From: Paramacrobiotus metropolitanus
Taxonomy: Eukaryota > Tardigrada > Eutardigrada > Parachela > Macrobiotidae
Reading direction: 5' to 3'
Assembly (NCBI RefSeq): GCF_019649055.1
Contig: NW_026570252.1
Location: 310,001-374,000 of the forward strand
DNA: 64,000 nucleotides
How positions within the stretch are numbered: position 1 is the first letter of the stretch; each line of letters begins with the position of its first letter. Below the pieces are notes generated by a model. It saw only the letters and a program-made list of their open reading frames with translations. It had not been told where the DNA came from and made no database searches. This document shows positions 48,612 to 57,907 of the stretch, piece by piece. Position numbers and translations under genes: made by a program.

Positions 48612-48806
48612 GCGCGGCGCGTAAGCGCCGCGCGCTGTGCTTGTTTAGTATTATTTTACATTCCTGATAGGCTACAGCCAACGAAAGCTTGTAACAGTGA
48701 AGTACATTACAACAGGCAACAAATTCGCCCCATGGCGCTGTGTATGTACAGGTACTTGTTCATAATAATTATTACAAGCAGGACGCGCGGCGCTTACGCG
48801 CCGCGC
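48612..48806. repeat. Two GC-rich palindromes at the element centre
   Basis: GCGCGGCGC gtaa GCGCCGCGC at 48612-48633 and GCGCGGCGC ttac GCGCCGCGC at 48785-48806 are each self-complementary and are also inverted copies of each other. They mark the inner ends of the two arms of the large foldback element. Confidence 0.75.
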
Positions 48807-49692
48807 TGACGCGGCCCACGGTTACAAACGGCTTAAAAGTGTGGGTCTAAAGGCCATCAGTGACCAAAGGCTTAAAAGGCCTTCAGTGACCAAAGGCTTA
48901 AAAGGCCTTCGGTGACCAACGTACCACCCGCGTGGCCTTCGGTGACCAAAGGCTCAAAAAGGCGGGTACCACGCGCATGCCCTTCGGTGACCAAAGGCTC
49001 AAAAAGGCGGGTACCACGCGCATGGCCTTCGGTGACCAAAAGCCAAAAAAAAGCGGGTACCGCACGCGTAGCCTTTCGGTGACCAAAAGCTAAAAAAAAA
49101 GCGGGTACCGCACGCGAGGCCTTCAGTGTCCAAAGGCTCAAAAGGGCGGGTACCGCACGCGGGGCCCTCGGTGACCAAAAGCTCAAAAAGGCGGGTACCA
49201 CGCGCGTGGTCTTCGGTGATCAAAGGCTCAAAAAGGCGGGTACTACACGCGTAGCCTTTCGTGACCAAATGCTCAAAAAGGCGGGTACTACAGGCGTAGC
49301 CTTTCGTGACCAAAAGCTCAAAAAGGCGGTTACCACGCGCGTGGTCTTCGGTGATCAAAGGATCAAAAAGGCGGGTACTACAGGCGTAGACTTTCGTGAC
49401 CAAAAGCTCAAATGGGCGGTTACCACACGCGGGGCCTTCGGTGACCAAAGGCTCAAAAAGGCGGGTACCGCACGCGTCGTCCTCGGTGACCAAAGGCTTA
49501 AAAGGGCAGGTGCCGACTTCGGTTACTAAAGGCTTAAAAGGTGGTACCGCAAGGTAAATAAAGGCTTAAAAGACGGTACCGGTAAGTTAATTAAAGTTAT
49601 CAGGTTTCTTAAAGAACTAATGTTTGGAAGCTTAGTAAAGAGCAATGCTGAAGCTGGGATCCGGTTTATCAGGCTAAGGTTTTCACAGGTGA

Positions 49693-50240
49693 AGGTTCAC
49701 TTCGGCCGCGTTACATTTCGGCCGCACTGGTTCACTTCGGCCAACGTTCATTTCGGCTGAGGCTCACTTCGGCCAGCACTCATTTCGGCCACCGCTCACT
49801 TCGGCCAGCACTCATTTCGGCTACCGCTCATTTTGGCAACAGGATGTTTGGCCATCTTATTTCCCAAGTTTTCCTAGCTTTTGTCATGTTGCATAGGTTT
49901 TCTTAGGTTATCTTCGGTTGATTGGCTTTCTTAGGGTTTCTTATGGTTTATTTAACTTTCTCAGGTTGTTTTCAAGTTATTCTTAGGTTAGTTATTCTTA
50001 GGTTTTCTAACTTTTCTAATGGTTTATTTAGTTTTCTTAGGTTTTCTTTGGTTATTGTTAGGTTATTCGAAAGATTACGGTATCGAAACGTAGTTACATC
50101 GAGAAAAACGTTTTCTTGCATAAATTAGACCAAAATAAGCGTCGGCCGAAATGAACTGCGGCCGAAGTGATCGGCGCCCGAAGTGAACGGTGGCCGAAAA
50201 AGCTTGGCCGAAATGAAAACGGCCAAAGTGATCGGTAGCC
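49693..50240. mobile_element. TTCGGCC-array element nested in the large foldback
   Basis: The left end has about eight 16-20 base units such as CTCACTTCGGCCAGCA (49695-49840); the right end has the inverse units (GCGGCCGAAGTGATC and similar, 50141-50240). The interior is T/G-rich with TTCTTAGGTT words. The right arm of the host element reads continuously if 49693-50240 is removed: CACAGGTGA and TAAGTTTCGG then match the left arm at 48190-48215. It is therefore a younger insertion. It has the same design as the 41.5-42.3 kb element, with different repeat units. Confidence 0.78.
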
Positions 50241-50421
50241 CTAAGTTTCGGAAACTTGGTAAGGACAAACGCGCAAAAGCACAGGTTTAAGTGGCTGCAA
50301 AAGCTTAAAACCCGCTAGGCGGGTTCTGGCCAATCAGAAAGGTTAGGCTGGTTCTGGCCAATCAGAACGTTTTGGAGGCAGGAGCGTTCCGGAATAACGG
50401 TTCTGCTTTAATATATAGGAT

Positions 50422-50985
50422 TTCTTGGTGTACTAAAACACAAGCTCGGAAGTCGTACAACTACCGCTACTGAAACAGCGATCGGAAGAAAAACAGCCGG
50501 TTGTTCTCGCAACCGGCATTTCGTAACACCGATCAGCACCGAGTTCTTGTTGTGTACAGTACGTTTGGCACAGTACTTTAGTCAGCCAGATAAAGATAGT
50601 CAAAGATCGAAGTTGTGCTTCGGACAAAACACCGCTTAAAGTGCTGTGCTGACCCGACTTAGCCATGTTTACTGCCGATAAACGTGTTTCTAACGGCATC
50701 AACATTGGCTTGGAAGGAAATTCTATGCTGCATCGTAATATTATGGAGCTGCCTGATGGATCATGGCTCACAGTTTGTTCACGCTCTTGATTTGGTTATC
50801 GGCGAAACCGTTTCCCAACAAAAGTCCCAGCATCCCTGCTGTCAGTCTAATAAAATTTAATGGACACAAGACATTGTAGTATCTGTAATACGAATAGATC
50901 GTTGCCTTTTGATCAGTGATTCAGTACCCAACATAATTTTATCGATACACAACAAAAAGCGCAGTTTTCTAAGGAGTGCGAGACG
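50422..50985. other. No gene recognised
   Basis: The 5' flank of the small secreted-protein gene, probably holding its promoter. A short inverted match of CGGAAATG-type words was seen but nothing definite. Confidence 0.35.
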
Positions 50986-52032
50986 ATGATGTGTGTGCCC
51001 ATTTTGATCCTACTGCATTTTGTATCAGTGTCGCTCGGGGACAACTATCAGCTGTTCGTTACTCGGCCGGAAGTACGGACCAATCCACAGGACGGCATAA
51101 TCGACGTTACTGACAATCTGGAGACACTAATACTCGATATTGCCAAGGATATGAGGTAGTGTGCTGTAGGAATGTAATTCCTGTGATTCTACTTTCACGA
51201 TACATAATGCAGTTTGCTACCGTCTATGATGCCCCTTTAGGTACCACAGTATCCGTGATTCCGTCTTAGATTTGATTGCGATTATTTCGCTCTCGTTTCT
51301 GTTTCCGCTGAGCGTGGCGCAGCTTTCTGCGATAGAATAAATACTGATTAAAACGCGTATTATATTTAGCGTAATAAATAATATAATTATATTATTATTA
51401 CACCTATATTAAGATATAATATTCAGCGTAAATGATGAATGGCCTTGGATTTTTGTTTGTCGAAAGTTTCTGGAAGAGGTGTTTTAACCTGCAAAAGGCG
51501 TTAATTTCGAAGGCAGTTTAATTCGGAGTTTAAGGCAGCTAACGTTAATTTGAATATCCCCATATTTCTTTCTTCTTGCCATGGATTTCAGAAGATATCC
51601 AATAGATAAGGATTCATATATCTCTGCGCCCTTTTTATTGGGCACATCTCTTCTTCTTCGAGGTTCTTAGGTGCCAATGTGCACCTGCTGTTTTAATTAT
51701 TATCGAATCAAATACCAAATTGATTTCAGTAACTAAATAACCGAATCATGGTTTATTCTTCCAGAGCGGAGATCCCAGATAAGCTAGTAAACCAGACGGT
51801 ATCGAAGCCGCCGCTTTACTCGCCATCCTCTGAAGCACCCCAGCGGACCGCGCTCCCGACTAATCCCAACCACACAGCCGCCCTGGAAACTCGCGATGAT
51901 CAGAGGAGTTTTCTAGATAGGGCAGGTTTCTGGCCGACTGTCCGGAAACAAAGCAACTGGGCTTCATTCTGTATGGGAGCTTTAATGGGATTCTTCGTAG
52001 GGATTACGCCTTTTGTGTTGGGTGAATTTTAA
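50986..52032 (+). CDS. Small secretory/membrane protein, paralogue A
   Basis: Two exons, 50986-51155 and 51765-52032, joined in phase 2 (AG+A gives Arg), 145 aa. It starts MMCVPILILLHFVSVSLG, a good signal peptide. The middle is polar; the motif PQRTALPTNPNHTA at about 85-98 has a glycosylation sequon. The C-terminus is hydrophobic (FCMGALMGFFVGITPFVLG) and could be a membrane anchor. I recognise no family. The gene at 57115-57907 has the same intron position and phase, the same CVPILIL start, the same QRTALP..NHTA motif and a hydrophobic C-terminus, so the two are paralogues on the same strand 5 kb apart. That shared structure is the main evidence both are real. Function unknown. Confidence 0.65.
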
Positions 52033-52072
52033 CCAGTAAACTTTGATTGTGACTGTCAAACAGTACTTTTTT

Positions 52073-52078
52073 AATAAA
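52073..52078 (+). terminator. Possible poly(A) signal of paralogue A
   Basis: AATAAA 41 bases after the stop codon, a usual distance for a compact 3' UTR. Confidence 0.45.
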
Positions 52079-52483
52079 CGCACATGCCATTCTCTTAAAA
52101 AAAATTTAATTAAAAATTTTGAAAATTTCGTACCGGAAAAAAGTTTGACGAAATTGCAGGGTCACAAGCCGGGTCAAATACATTTGGTGATTTCAACTGG
52201 TACCATGGCTAACGATTTACAATAATACGTTTTGATGGTTTTGGTAGCTAACAAATTTGTCAATAAACTGAATCCAAACAGTCTGCAGTGTGACAAGCGG
52301 GTCTCGAGAAACGAGCCAAAAACGGAGATCGCCGTTCTAACGACCCATCCGTTACTACGATTTTTTTATGCCAGAACGTATTATGCCGGAATTTGATTAT
52401 GGCGAAATCTTTTTAAGCACAATGATAATCTCGAAATTTCTGCAGTTGCGCACAGGCGCGGAGAGTTTCGCTCTAGACCTCGC

Positions 52484-52576
52484 GCACTCCAAAACGCTTT
52501 TTTGGTATTTTTTTATGACAATGTGTAGCAAGATAATTTGTATTATTATATTGGCTAGAAAATCGTTTGGCGAATA
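52484..52576. mobile_element. Foldback family, diverged arm fragment (copy 3)
   Basis: TCGCGCACTCCAAAACGCTT, then TTTTATGACAATGTGTAGCA, then AAAATCGTTTGGCG match in order the arm of the foldback family seen at 1.1, 31.9 and 53.2 kb. Only about 90 bases are recognisable. Confidence 0.45.
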
Positions 52577-52579
52577 ATA

Positions 52580-53200
52580 CTCGGTTGGCCTGTTGTCATA
52601 AATCTAAAATGCTCTATAATTCAAAGCATCATACATATAGAGTACATACTCCTCACATAATAATATTATGTACACAGTAAAAGTACCACTAACGTAGCAC
52701 TGCACGCAGTGTCGCGCGGTACTTTGTAATTGAACTGTTATTCTTACAATTAGTGACGCCCTTCTGTCACCGGTATCTGCAGGCATTTACCGCTTCCCAG
52801 TTGTCTTGTTATACCGTCCCGGCGGGTTATTCTAATTAAAAGCTGATTGTATTCCGGTAATTCCTGTGCGAGAAAACTTGTTTACTGGCATAAGGTCCAA
52901 TGAATGCCGCTCGCTCCTCGGCACATGCGTGTAAATAGCCCCCGCGCTATGACATTCTCCACTTTACCAGTTACACTCCACTCTGCAATGAAAATTGTTC
53001 TCCTGGACTCAACGAGATGTCCCATGTTGTTCTTCCAGAGACCACGAAGGCCTCATTTATCTTAGCCAACTTGGTATCTCTGCTCAGTTATAAAGTTTGT
53101 CCATCCGGGGAGCGTTTGAATATTACTGCTGTTTCACCCGACGTACTGCGCAAATGTTTCCCGGTTCCCGGACAGAGCCGGAGACGACGACAGGGAGCAT
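52580..53200. other. No gene recognised
   Basis: Intergenic; no exon or repeat that I can support. Confidence 0.35.
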
Positions 53201-53204
53201 TATT

Positions 53205-53850
53205 TGGTCGCCAAAGGATTTGTATGCATAGGCGTGGAATCCGTTTCCGAGCGCAACATCCGGCTGGAAACTAATGGGTGAATCAAAATTCCAGAAAGTG
53301 TATATGCTTTCCAGTGTACCAATATTCTCATTATAAACCGATCTTCTTCAAATTTTGCATGTCAGCGCGCATAAACATCAAGATTGTTTTTACGCCGAAT
53401 CAAAATTGCACCATTTTTTCGAATTTTAAAATTTCATCCAAAAGTTTGCAAAAAATGGAAAAACATTTAGAAACAAAAAAAATGTTTAAAATGCATATTA
53501 ACATTTTAAAAAATGGTCAAACTCTGGTTCGGTGTAAAAACGATCTTCATACTAATGTGCATTTACGTGCACAATCGCTTGACCATCGGTTTATGATGTG
53601 ACTATTGGTACACCTGAAAGCATTTAAAAGTTTCTGGAATTTTGAGTCACCCCTAACTTTCCAATCGGATGTTGCGCGCGCAAACGGGTTCACGCCTACG
53701 TATACAAATCCTTTGGCTGCAAAATACCATAAAGCAATGCAAAAAAACTGTTTAGGAGTGCGCGACAGTGAAAGTCACCGTGGAGTCGTGGACGCAGATA
53801 AATTTGGTACTATATACCGGGCCAAATCCCTTAAACAAATAACAATAACT
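53205..53850. mobile_element. Foldback element, copy 4 (both arms)
   Basis: The left arm from about 53208 (GCCAAAGGATTTGTATGCAT, GAGCGCAACATCCGG, TGAATCAAAATTCCAGAAA) pairs with the right arm ending near 53725 (AAATCCTTTGGC). The right arm then runs on to about 53850 (GGGCCAAATCCCTTAA) with no partner at left, so the left end is truncated. The arms are about 200 bases with a central spacer near 53420-53540. The right arm, inverted, matches 31928-32240 closely. Confidence 0.75.
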
Positions 53851-53859
53851 CAAAATTTT

Positions 53860-56120
53860 TTCCATGAACACAGTAATCAGTAATTAATGTACGTTTACAT
53901 TATGGAGAGCGTTTTCATCACATCTACCAGCAGCGGTAACCGGCTTAGAAACAACACTCACCGTCATGCGTTGGTGTATGCTGTTGCCGTCACCCGAGAT
54001 ACACCCTCATGACTCTCGGGTGCGCTGATTTTTTAACGAACAGTACGCTTGGACTTTGGCAGCTATGATAATGCACAAAATTCATTAACCCTAGTCCCTG
54101 TATAATCAAGAATTCAAGGTAAACCTAAATAATTTTCGCCGAGCAACCGCCGACTGACTGATACTAACCTTAGAAGTGTACAAAAAAAGAATTATGTGTA
54201 CCCACAGACCATTCTTACTAACAAAAACTGAGTAAAATAACCAGCATCGTCCCCATCAAAATGTTTACTTATTTCTACTGTACGATCGAGTATGATTAAA
54301 TTTCACCGAAACGAAATCATTTCGTATTTCTAGATGTTGCCAGTTCGAGAAATACATCAGGCATCCCAGGGCGGCAGCCTGCTATTACAAGCCCATGGTC
54401 AAACGTTGCATTTGTATCCTCTGGGGTCACCAGGCTTTCACCAGATCTACGGCATAGATCGGCGTTATCTGCCATACGCGTGGAGATGTAGGGGGAATAT
54501 TGGATGCAGGTTGGAGTTGTGTGCAGTATCGCTAAATTAAAGAAGTCGGTGTTTTCGCTCTGTGGAGTCTGTGCCAGTCGGACCGTCGGCCACGCACGAC
54601 TGCAATATACTACGACTAATAATATTGATATTATTAATATTAATTGTACGAGTACGTAAGTACGTACGATACGCACTACTGGACAGTCGGCACAGATTGC
54701 CCGACTGGCGACGTGGCTGCTTACGTGGCTGTGGTGACGCGTTCATGCCTGCCTCGTGCCTACGTATAATATTATACGATTAATCGGGGAAAAAGCAGCA
54801 TCGTATATACTCGCTTAAGCACGCGTCAGATACATAAATTACTAACAACTAACAAGCAACAAGTAAAAGTTCTGATGAGTTGTAAATTGAAATCATTTGC
54901 AAAATCTGGATGACGAATGACGTTTATGCAGTTATTGTTAATATCATTCTGAATATTAAGAAAAATCTGATACTGCGTGGACAACAAAGTCTTACGGATT
55001 TGGAAATCGGAGCTTTTAGGCCATGCTGAATGTAATATCAGCGCCCGAGGGTCCACAAAGAAAATCGGAGTATGATAGTCCCTGTTTGTGCTCTGGATGT
55101 GGTGTATCGCGAAAGGTAAAAAATTTAAAACTGTGAGCGGAATCGGAATTTCCTTAAATCTATTTCTAGCAATGTTCTAGCAGTGGAACCGCTTGCTGGC
55201 TTTGCGAAACGCGAGAAAGTAACCCTTTATTGTATTTTTTTAATTTTTATTAAATGAATTTAAAATGTTTGCAAAAAATTTAGGCATAAAAATTACCCTA
55301 TTCCGAAAAGCACATTTTATGTTGCGCACTCATGCGCGAAGTTAATTCGCTGGGATGATCGGACACTGAGAACCCGAGAACCCAAAAGGCGGTGAAATAT
55401 TCTGCTGTAGAAACTACTAGAAATTTTCCTGTAAGTAAAATTAAAGTAATTATTATTTAAACTAGTTCAATTTGCCTGTAAAGCAGGAGACTAGGATAAA
55501 AAGTACGTACATAATTTTCAAATTATGGCGCGAAGCGAACGAGGGATTTCACTTCAAAAATTTCTAGAAATTCCCTGAAAAAGCAGAAATAATTTCACAA
55601 AGTAGAAATAATTTCGTGCATCAAAATTTTTAAAGGGCAAGATGTAACGCTACACATGTGTAAATTTAACAGGAATGGTGAAGGACGTTCATTTTCTCCC
55701 GAACTTGCTAGAAATTCTGTGATAAATTTCAATTATATTACAGGTTTCTTGAAAAGAACTTCTTGGAGCATGGTTTATTAATAAATGGCTAAATGTCCCA
55801 GTAACACTATATTAGTGATCACACCACACTACGCTCATTATTAATTATTAACATATTAATACTGGGTGTGTTGTATTATTTTGTGGAATATGATGATTCG
55901 ATGAACTACAGTATATATATACTCTATTTCGCACACAGATTTTTAATTTATTTATAGAAGCACAAGAGCAAAGTGCTTTCGCTCGATGCTAGCAGTCGGT
56001 TCTCTTCAAAAATCGATAGTAAATCAACAAAAAAACAAGCAGTAAAATCCGTTAACATTTAGCCAATACATGTTTTGTTTGAAGTACCACTTTCTGCATA
56101 AAATTCCGGCCGCACTTACC
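53860..56120. other. No gene supported
   Basis: Contains an open frame of 119 codons on the minus strand (54317-54676) with a hydrophobic start, but its N-terminal part lies over ATTATTAATATT low complexity, so I do not call it. 55100-56100 is AT-rich with no exon. Confidence 0.35.
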
Positions 56121-56123
56121 TTA

Positions 56124-56752
56124 CCAGGGCACGGTCAGAGGCTCCCCCCTCCGAAAAATTCCATTTTTTGCTTGAAGATAGAGTAGGTATTGGGAATACT
56201 TAAAAAAGTATTTTCATCGGCAATGGTTCAGTGGGCGTGGCCAAAAACAATTTTAAGTGTTGTATGTATTGCCAATGTACGTATGTATTGCCAAATTTCA
56301 CTATTAAATACGTAGCTTGACAATAATATAAAAGTTTTATAAAATCTTTCTACTTACCAGCAGCTAAACTGGCGCGCGCGTGGTGCAGCACGCTTACAGA
56401 AGAACAATAACAGAGGTGAGAAATGCAATCGAATCAAATCGAATACCGGCGTAATTTCCTGACACTTATTTAATAGTGAACTTTAACGAAAAAAAGTTAA
56501 AATAAGAGTTTTCACCAGTACGATTAATAACAGCAATAATGGGAATATCTGTACGTGACCATACTGTCCATACACAAGTGCCGTATGTGTTGCAAATACA
56601 TTGGCAATACATACGACACTTAAAATTGTTTTTGGCCACGCCCACTGAACCATTGCCGATGAAAATACGTTTTTAAGTATTCAAAACACCAACTCTATCT
56701 TCAAGCAAAAAATGAAATTTTTCGGAAGGGGGAGCCTCTGACCGTGCCCTGG
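56124..56752. mobile_element. MITE with ~170-bp terminal inverted repeats
   Basis: CCAGGGCACGGTCAGAGGCT at 56124 returns inverted, ending at 56752 (AGCCTCTGACCGTGCCCTGG). Pairing continues inward for about 170 bases (TTTTGCTTGAAGATAGAGT, GGCAATGGTTCAGTGGGCGT, GGCCAAAAACAATTTTAAGT). TTA stands directly outside both ends, consistent with a 3-bp target duplication. A TTA/TAA duplication is typical of PIF/Harbinger transposons, so I infer a non-autonomous member. 629 bases, no ORF. Confidence 0.85.
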
Positions 56753-56755
56753 TTA

Positions 56756-57114
56756 GAATTCGCCACTGATCTTGCCGGATGCATGTAATAATTATGTAGT
56801 TTATTAAGACCTGTTGTATTGCTAGCAGATTTTTCGAGTAAAAAAATCATCTTTTTTCTCAACTCGATATTTGATGCAGGAATTACTTCTTGTCATTTAA
56901 CTTTCGCTACAAGAAATTCTGGCTTATTTATACTGCTTTTAATCGAATCTGAGAAAGACACTCGCGTGCTACTCTGTACATGGCATATTCGAACTACATA
57001 CAGTAACTTCTCACTCCATCGCGATATGCGCTGCTACATAATACTACTCGTAAAATTAATAGTAAATGAATACTGTGATTCCAGAAAGCGTGATTTTTTG
57101 CAGCGTGAGATAGA
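56756..57114. other. 5' flank of paralogue B
   Basis: A long open frame passes through here but has no support; the region likely holds the promoter of the next gene. Confidence 0.35.
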
Positions 57115-57907
57115 ATGCTGTACGAGTGCGTTCCAATTTTAATCCTATCCCTGGCTGGATATTTGGCACACCGCAGCTATTACTCGCCTTACCCTTTTTT
57201 ACCGGAACCTTTGGAGCATGCTAGAAACGTCTCAACCGACTTTGACCAAAATCTGGAGGCCGCAATCGAGGATGCAAGGTAATGTGCGCACTATTAAAAT
57301 TTTATAATATTTATTTGCTGTGACGCACGGCTAATATGATTATACGTTATTGAATTAACTGCTAGAGAGCATAACTTAAAGGTAAACGGTCGCTAATAGT
57401 GTAGATGGTTGCAGTGCAGTACAGATACACTAATAGTATCACAGCCTGTCGCTTGTCATCAGCTAGTTGCTTTGGTGCTTAGTCAATTTATTTCCTTCTT
57501 ATAGCGTTTACGAAATTTTAGCCAGTTTCTGCTCATACAGAGCTTTCGCATAATTGGTTCGTTCTTGCAGAAATGCCATACCTCAGCCGGCTCAACGGAC
57601 CGCTCTTCCGATCGATGCCAACCACACTGCCCAACCAGTATCGGGGATCGGCAGCATTCTGAAGATTCTGATGGATCCGGAGGATTCTGGAGATCGGCAA
57701 GATTCCGGGCCAGCTGGTCTCGATACCTGGCTGAAAAATCTCGTGAGGCTCCTTGTGGCAGCATGTATACGGGCTGTATGGGGCTTAGATGCTGATTCTT
57801 TATTTAAACTTTCTGTAGTGTGTGCCGTTGCATTCACATTATGCTTACTGTACGACAGCTGCACACTGATTTTTAATTCTGAATGGACTTGGCTCTGTGC
57901 GATGTGA
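57115..57907 (+). CDS. Small secretory/membrane protein, paralogue B
   Basis: Two exons, 57115-57278 and 57571-57907, joined in phase 2 (AG+A gives Arg), 166 aa. The N-terminus MLYECVPILILSLAGYL is signal-like. Exon 2 opens NAIPQPAQRTALPIDANHTA, matching paralogue A, then a Gly/Asp-rich stretch (PEDSGDRQDSG) and a basic amphipathic part. Two hydrophobic segments follow: VRLLVAACIRAVWGL and LSVVCAVAFTLCLLYDSC. Compared with A the exon 2 product is longer and carries an extra hydrophobic segment. No family recognised. Same strand and same intron position and phase as A, so an old tandem duplication later separated by repeat elements is likely. Confidence 0.65.

Larger units (their letters stand above)
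48030..50421. mobile_element. Large foldback element with inverted tandem arrays
   Basis: The ends are inverted repeats: CCTATATATTAAAGCAGAAC at the left returns as GTTCTGCTTTAATATATAGG at 50401-50420, and pairing continues for about 180 bases (GGAACGCTCCTGCCTCCAAAA, GATTGGCC, GCACAGG/CCTGTGC). Further in, both arms turn into a tandem array of a 45-48 base unit (GGTGACCAAAGGCTCAAAAA, then GGCGGGTACC): about five units at 48361-48585 and about fifteen inverted units at 48845-49540. The centre (48600-48810) carries two GC-rich palindromes. The right arm is split by another element (49693-50240). No transposase gene; probably non-autonomous. Confidence 0.8.

Noticed and set aside
48283-49529. 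Several long frames repeating GTRLFEPLVTEGHA-like or GTARVAFGDQ-like units
   Set aside because: They are direct translations of the 45-48 base tandem array; both strands are equally open because the unit is a multiple of three.
54317-54676. 119-codon minus-strand ORF with hydrophobic N-terminus
   Set aside because: The hydrophobic start is coded by ATTATTAATATT low complexity; no paralogue, domain or intron evidence.
56819-57142. 107-codon plus-strand ORF
   Set aside because: Overlaps the start of paralogue B in another frame and has no features of its own.
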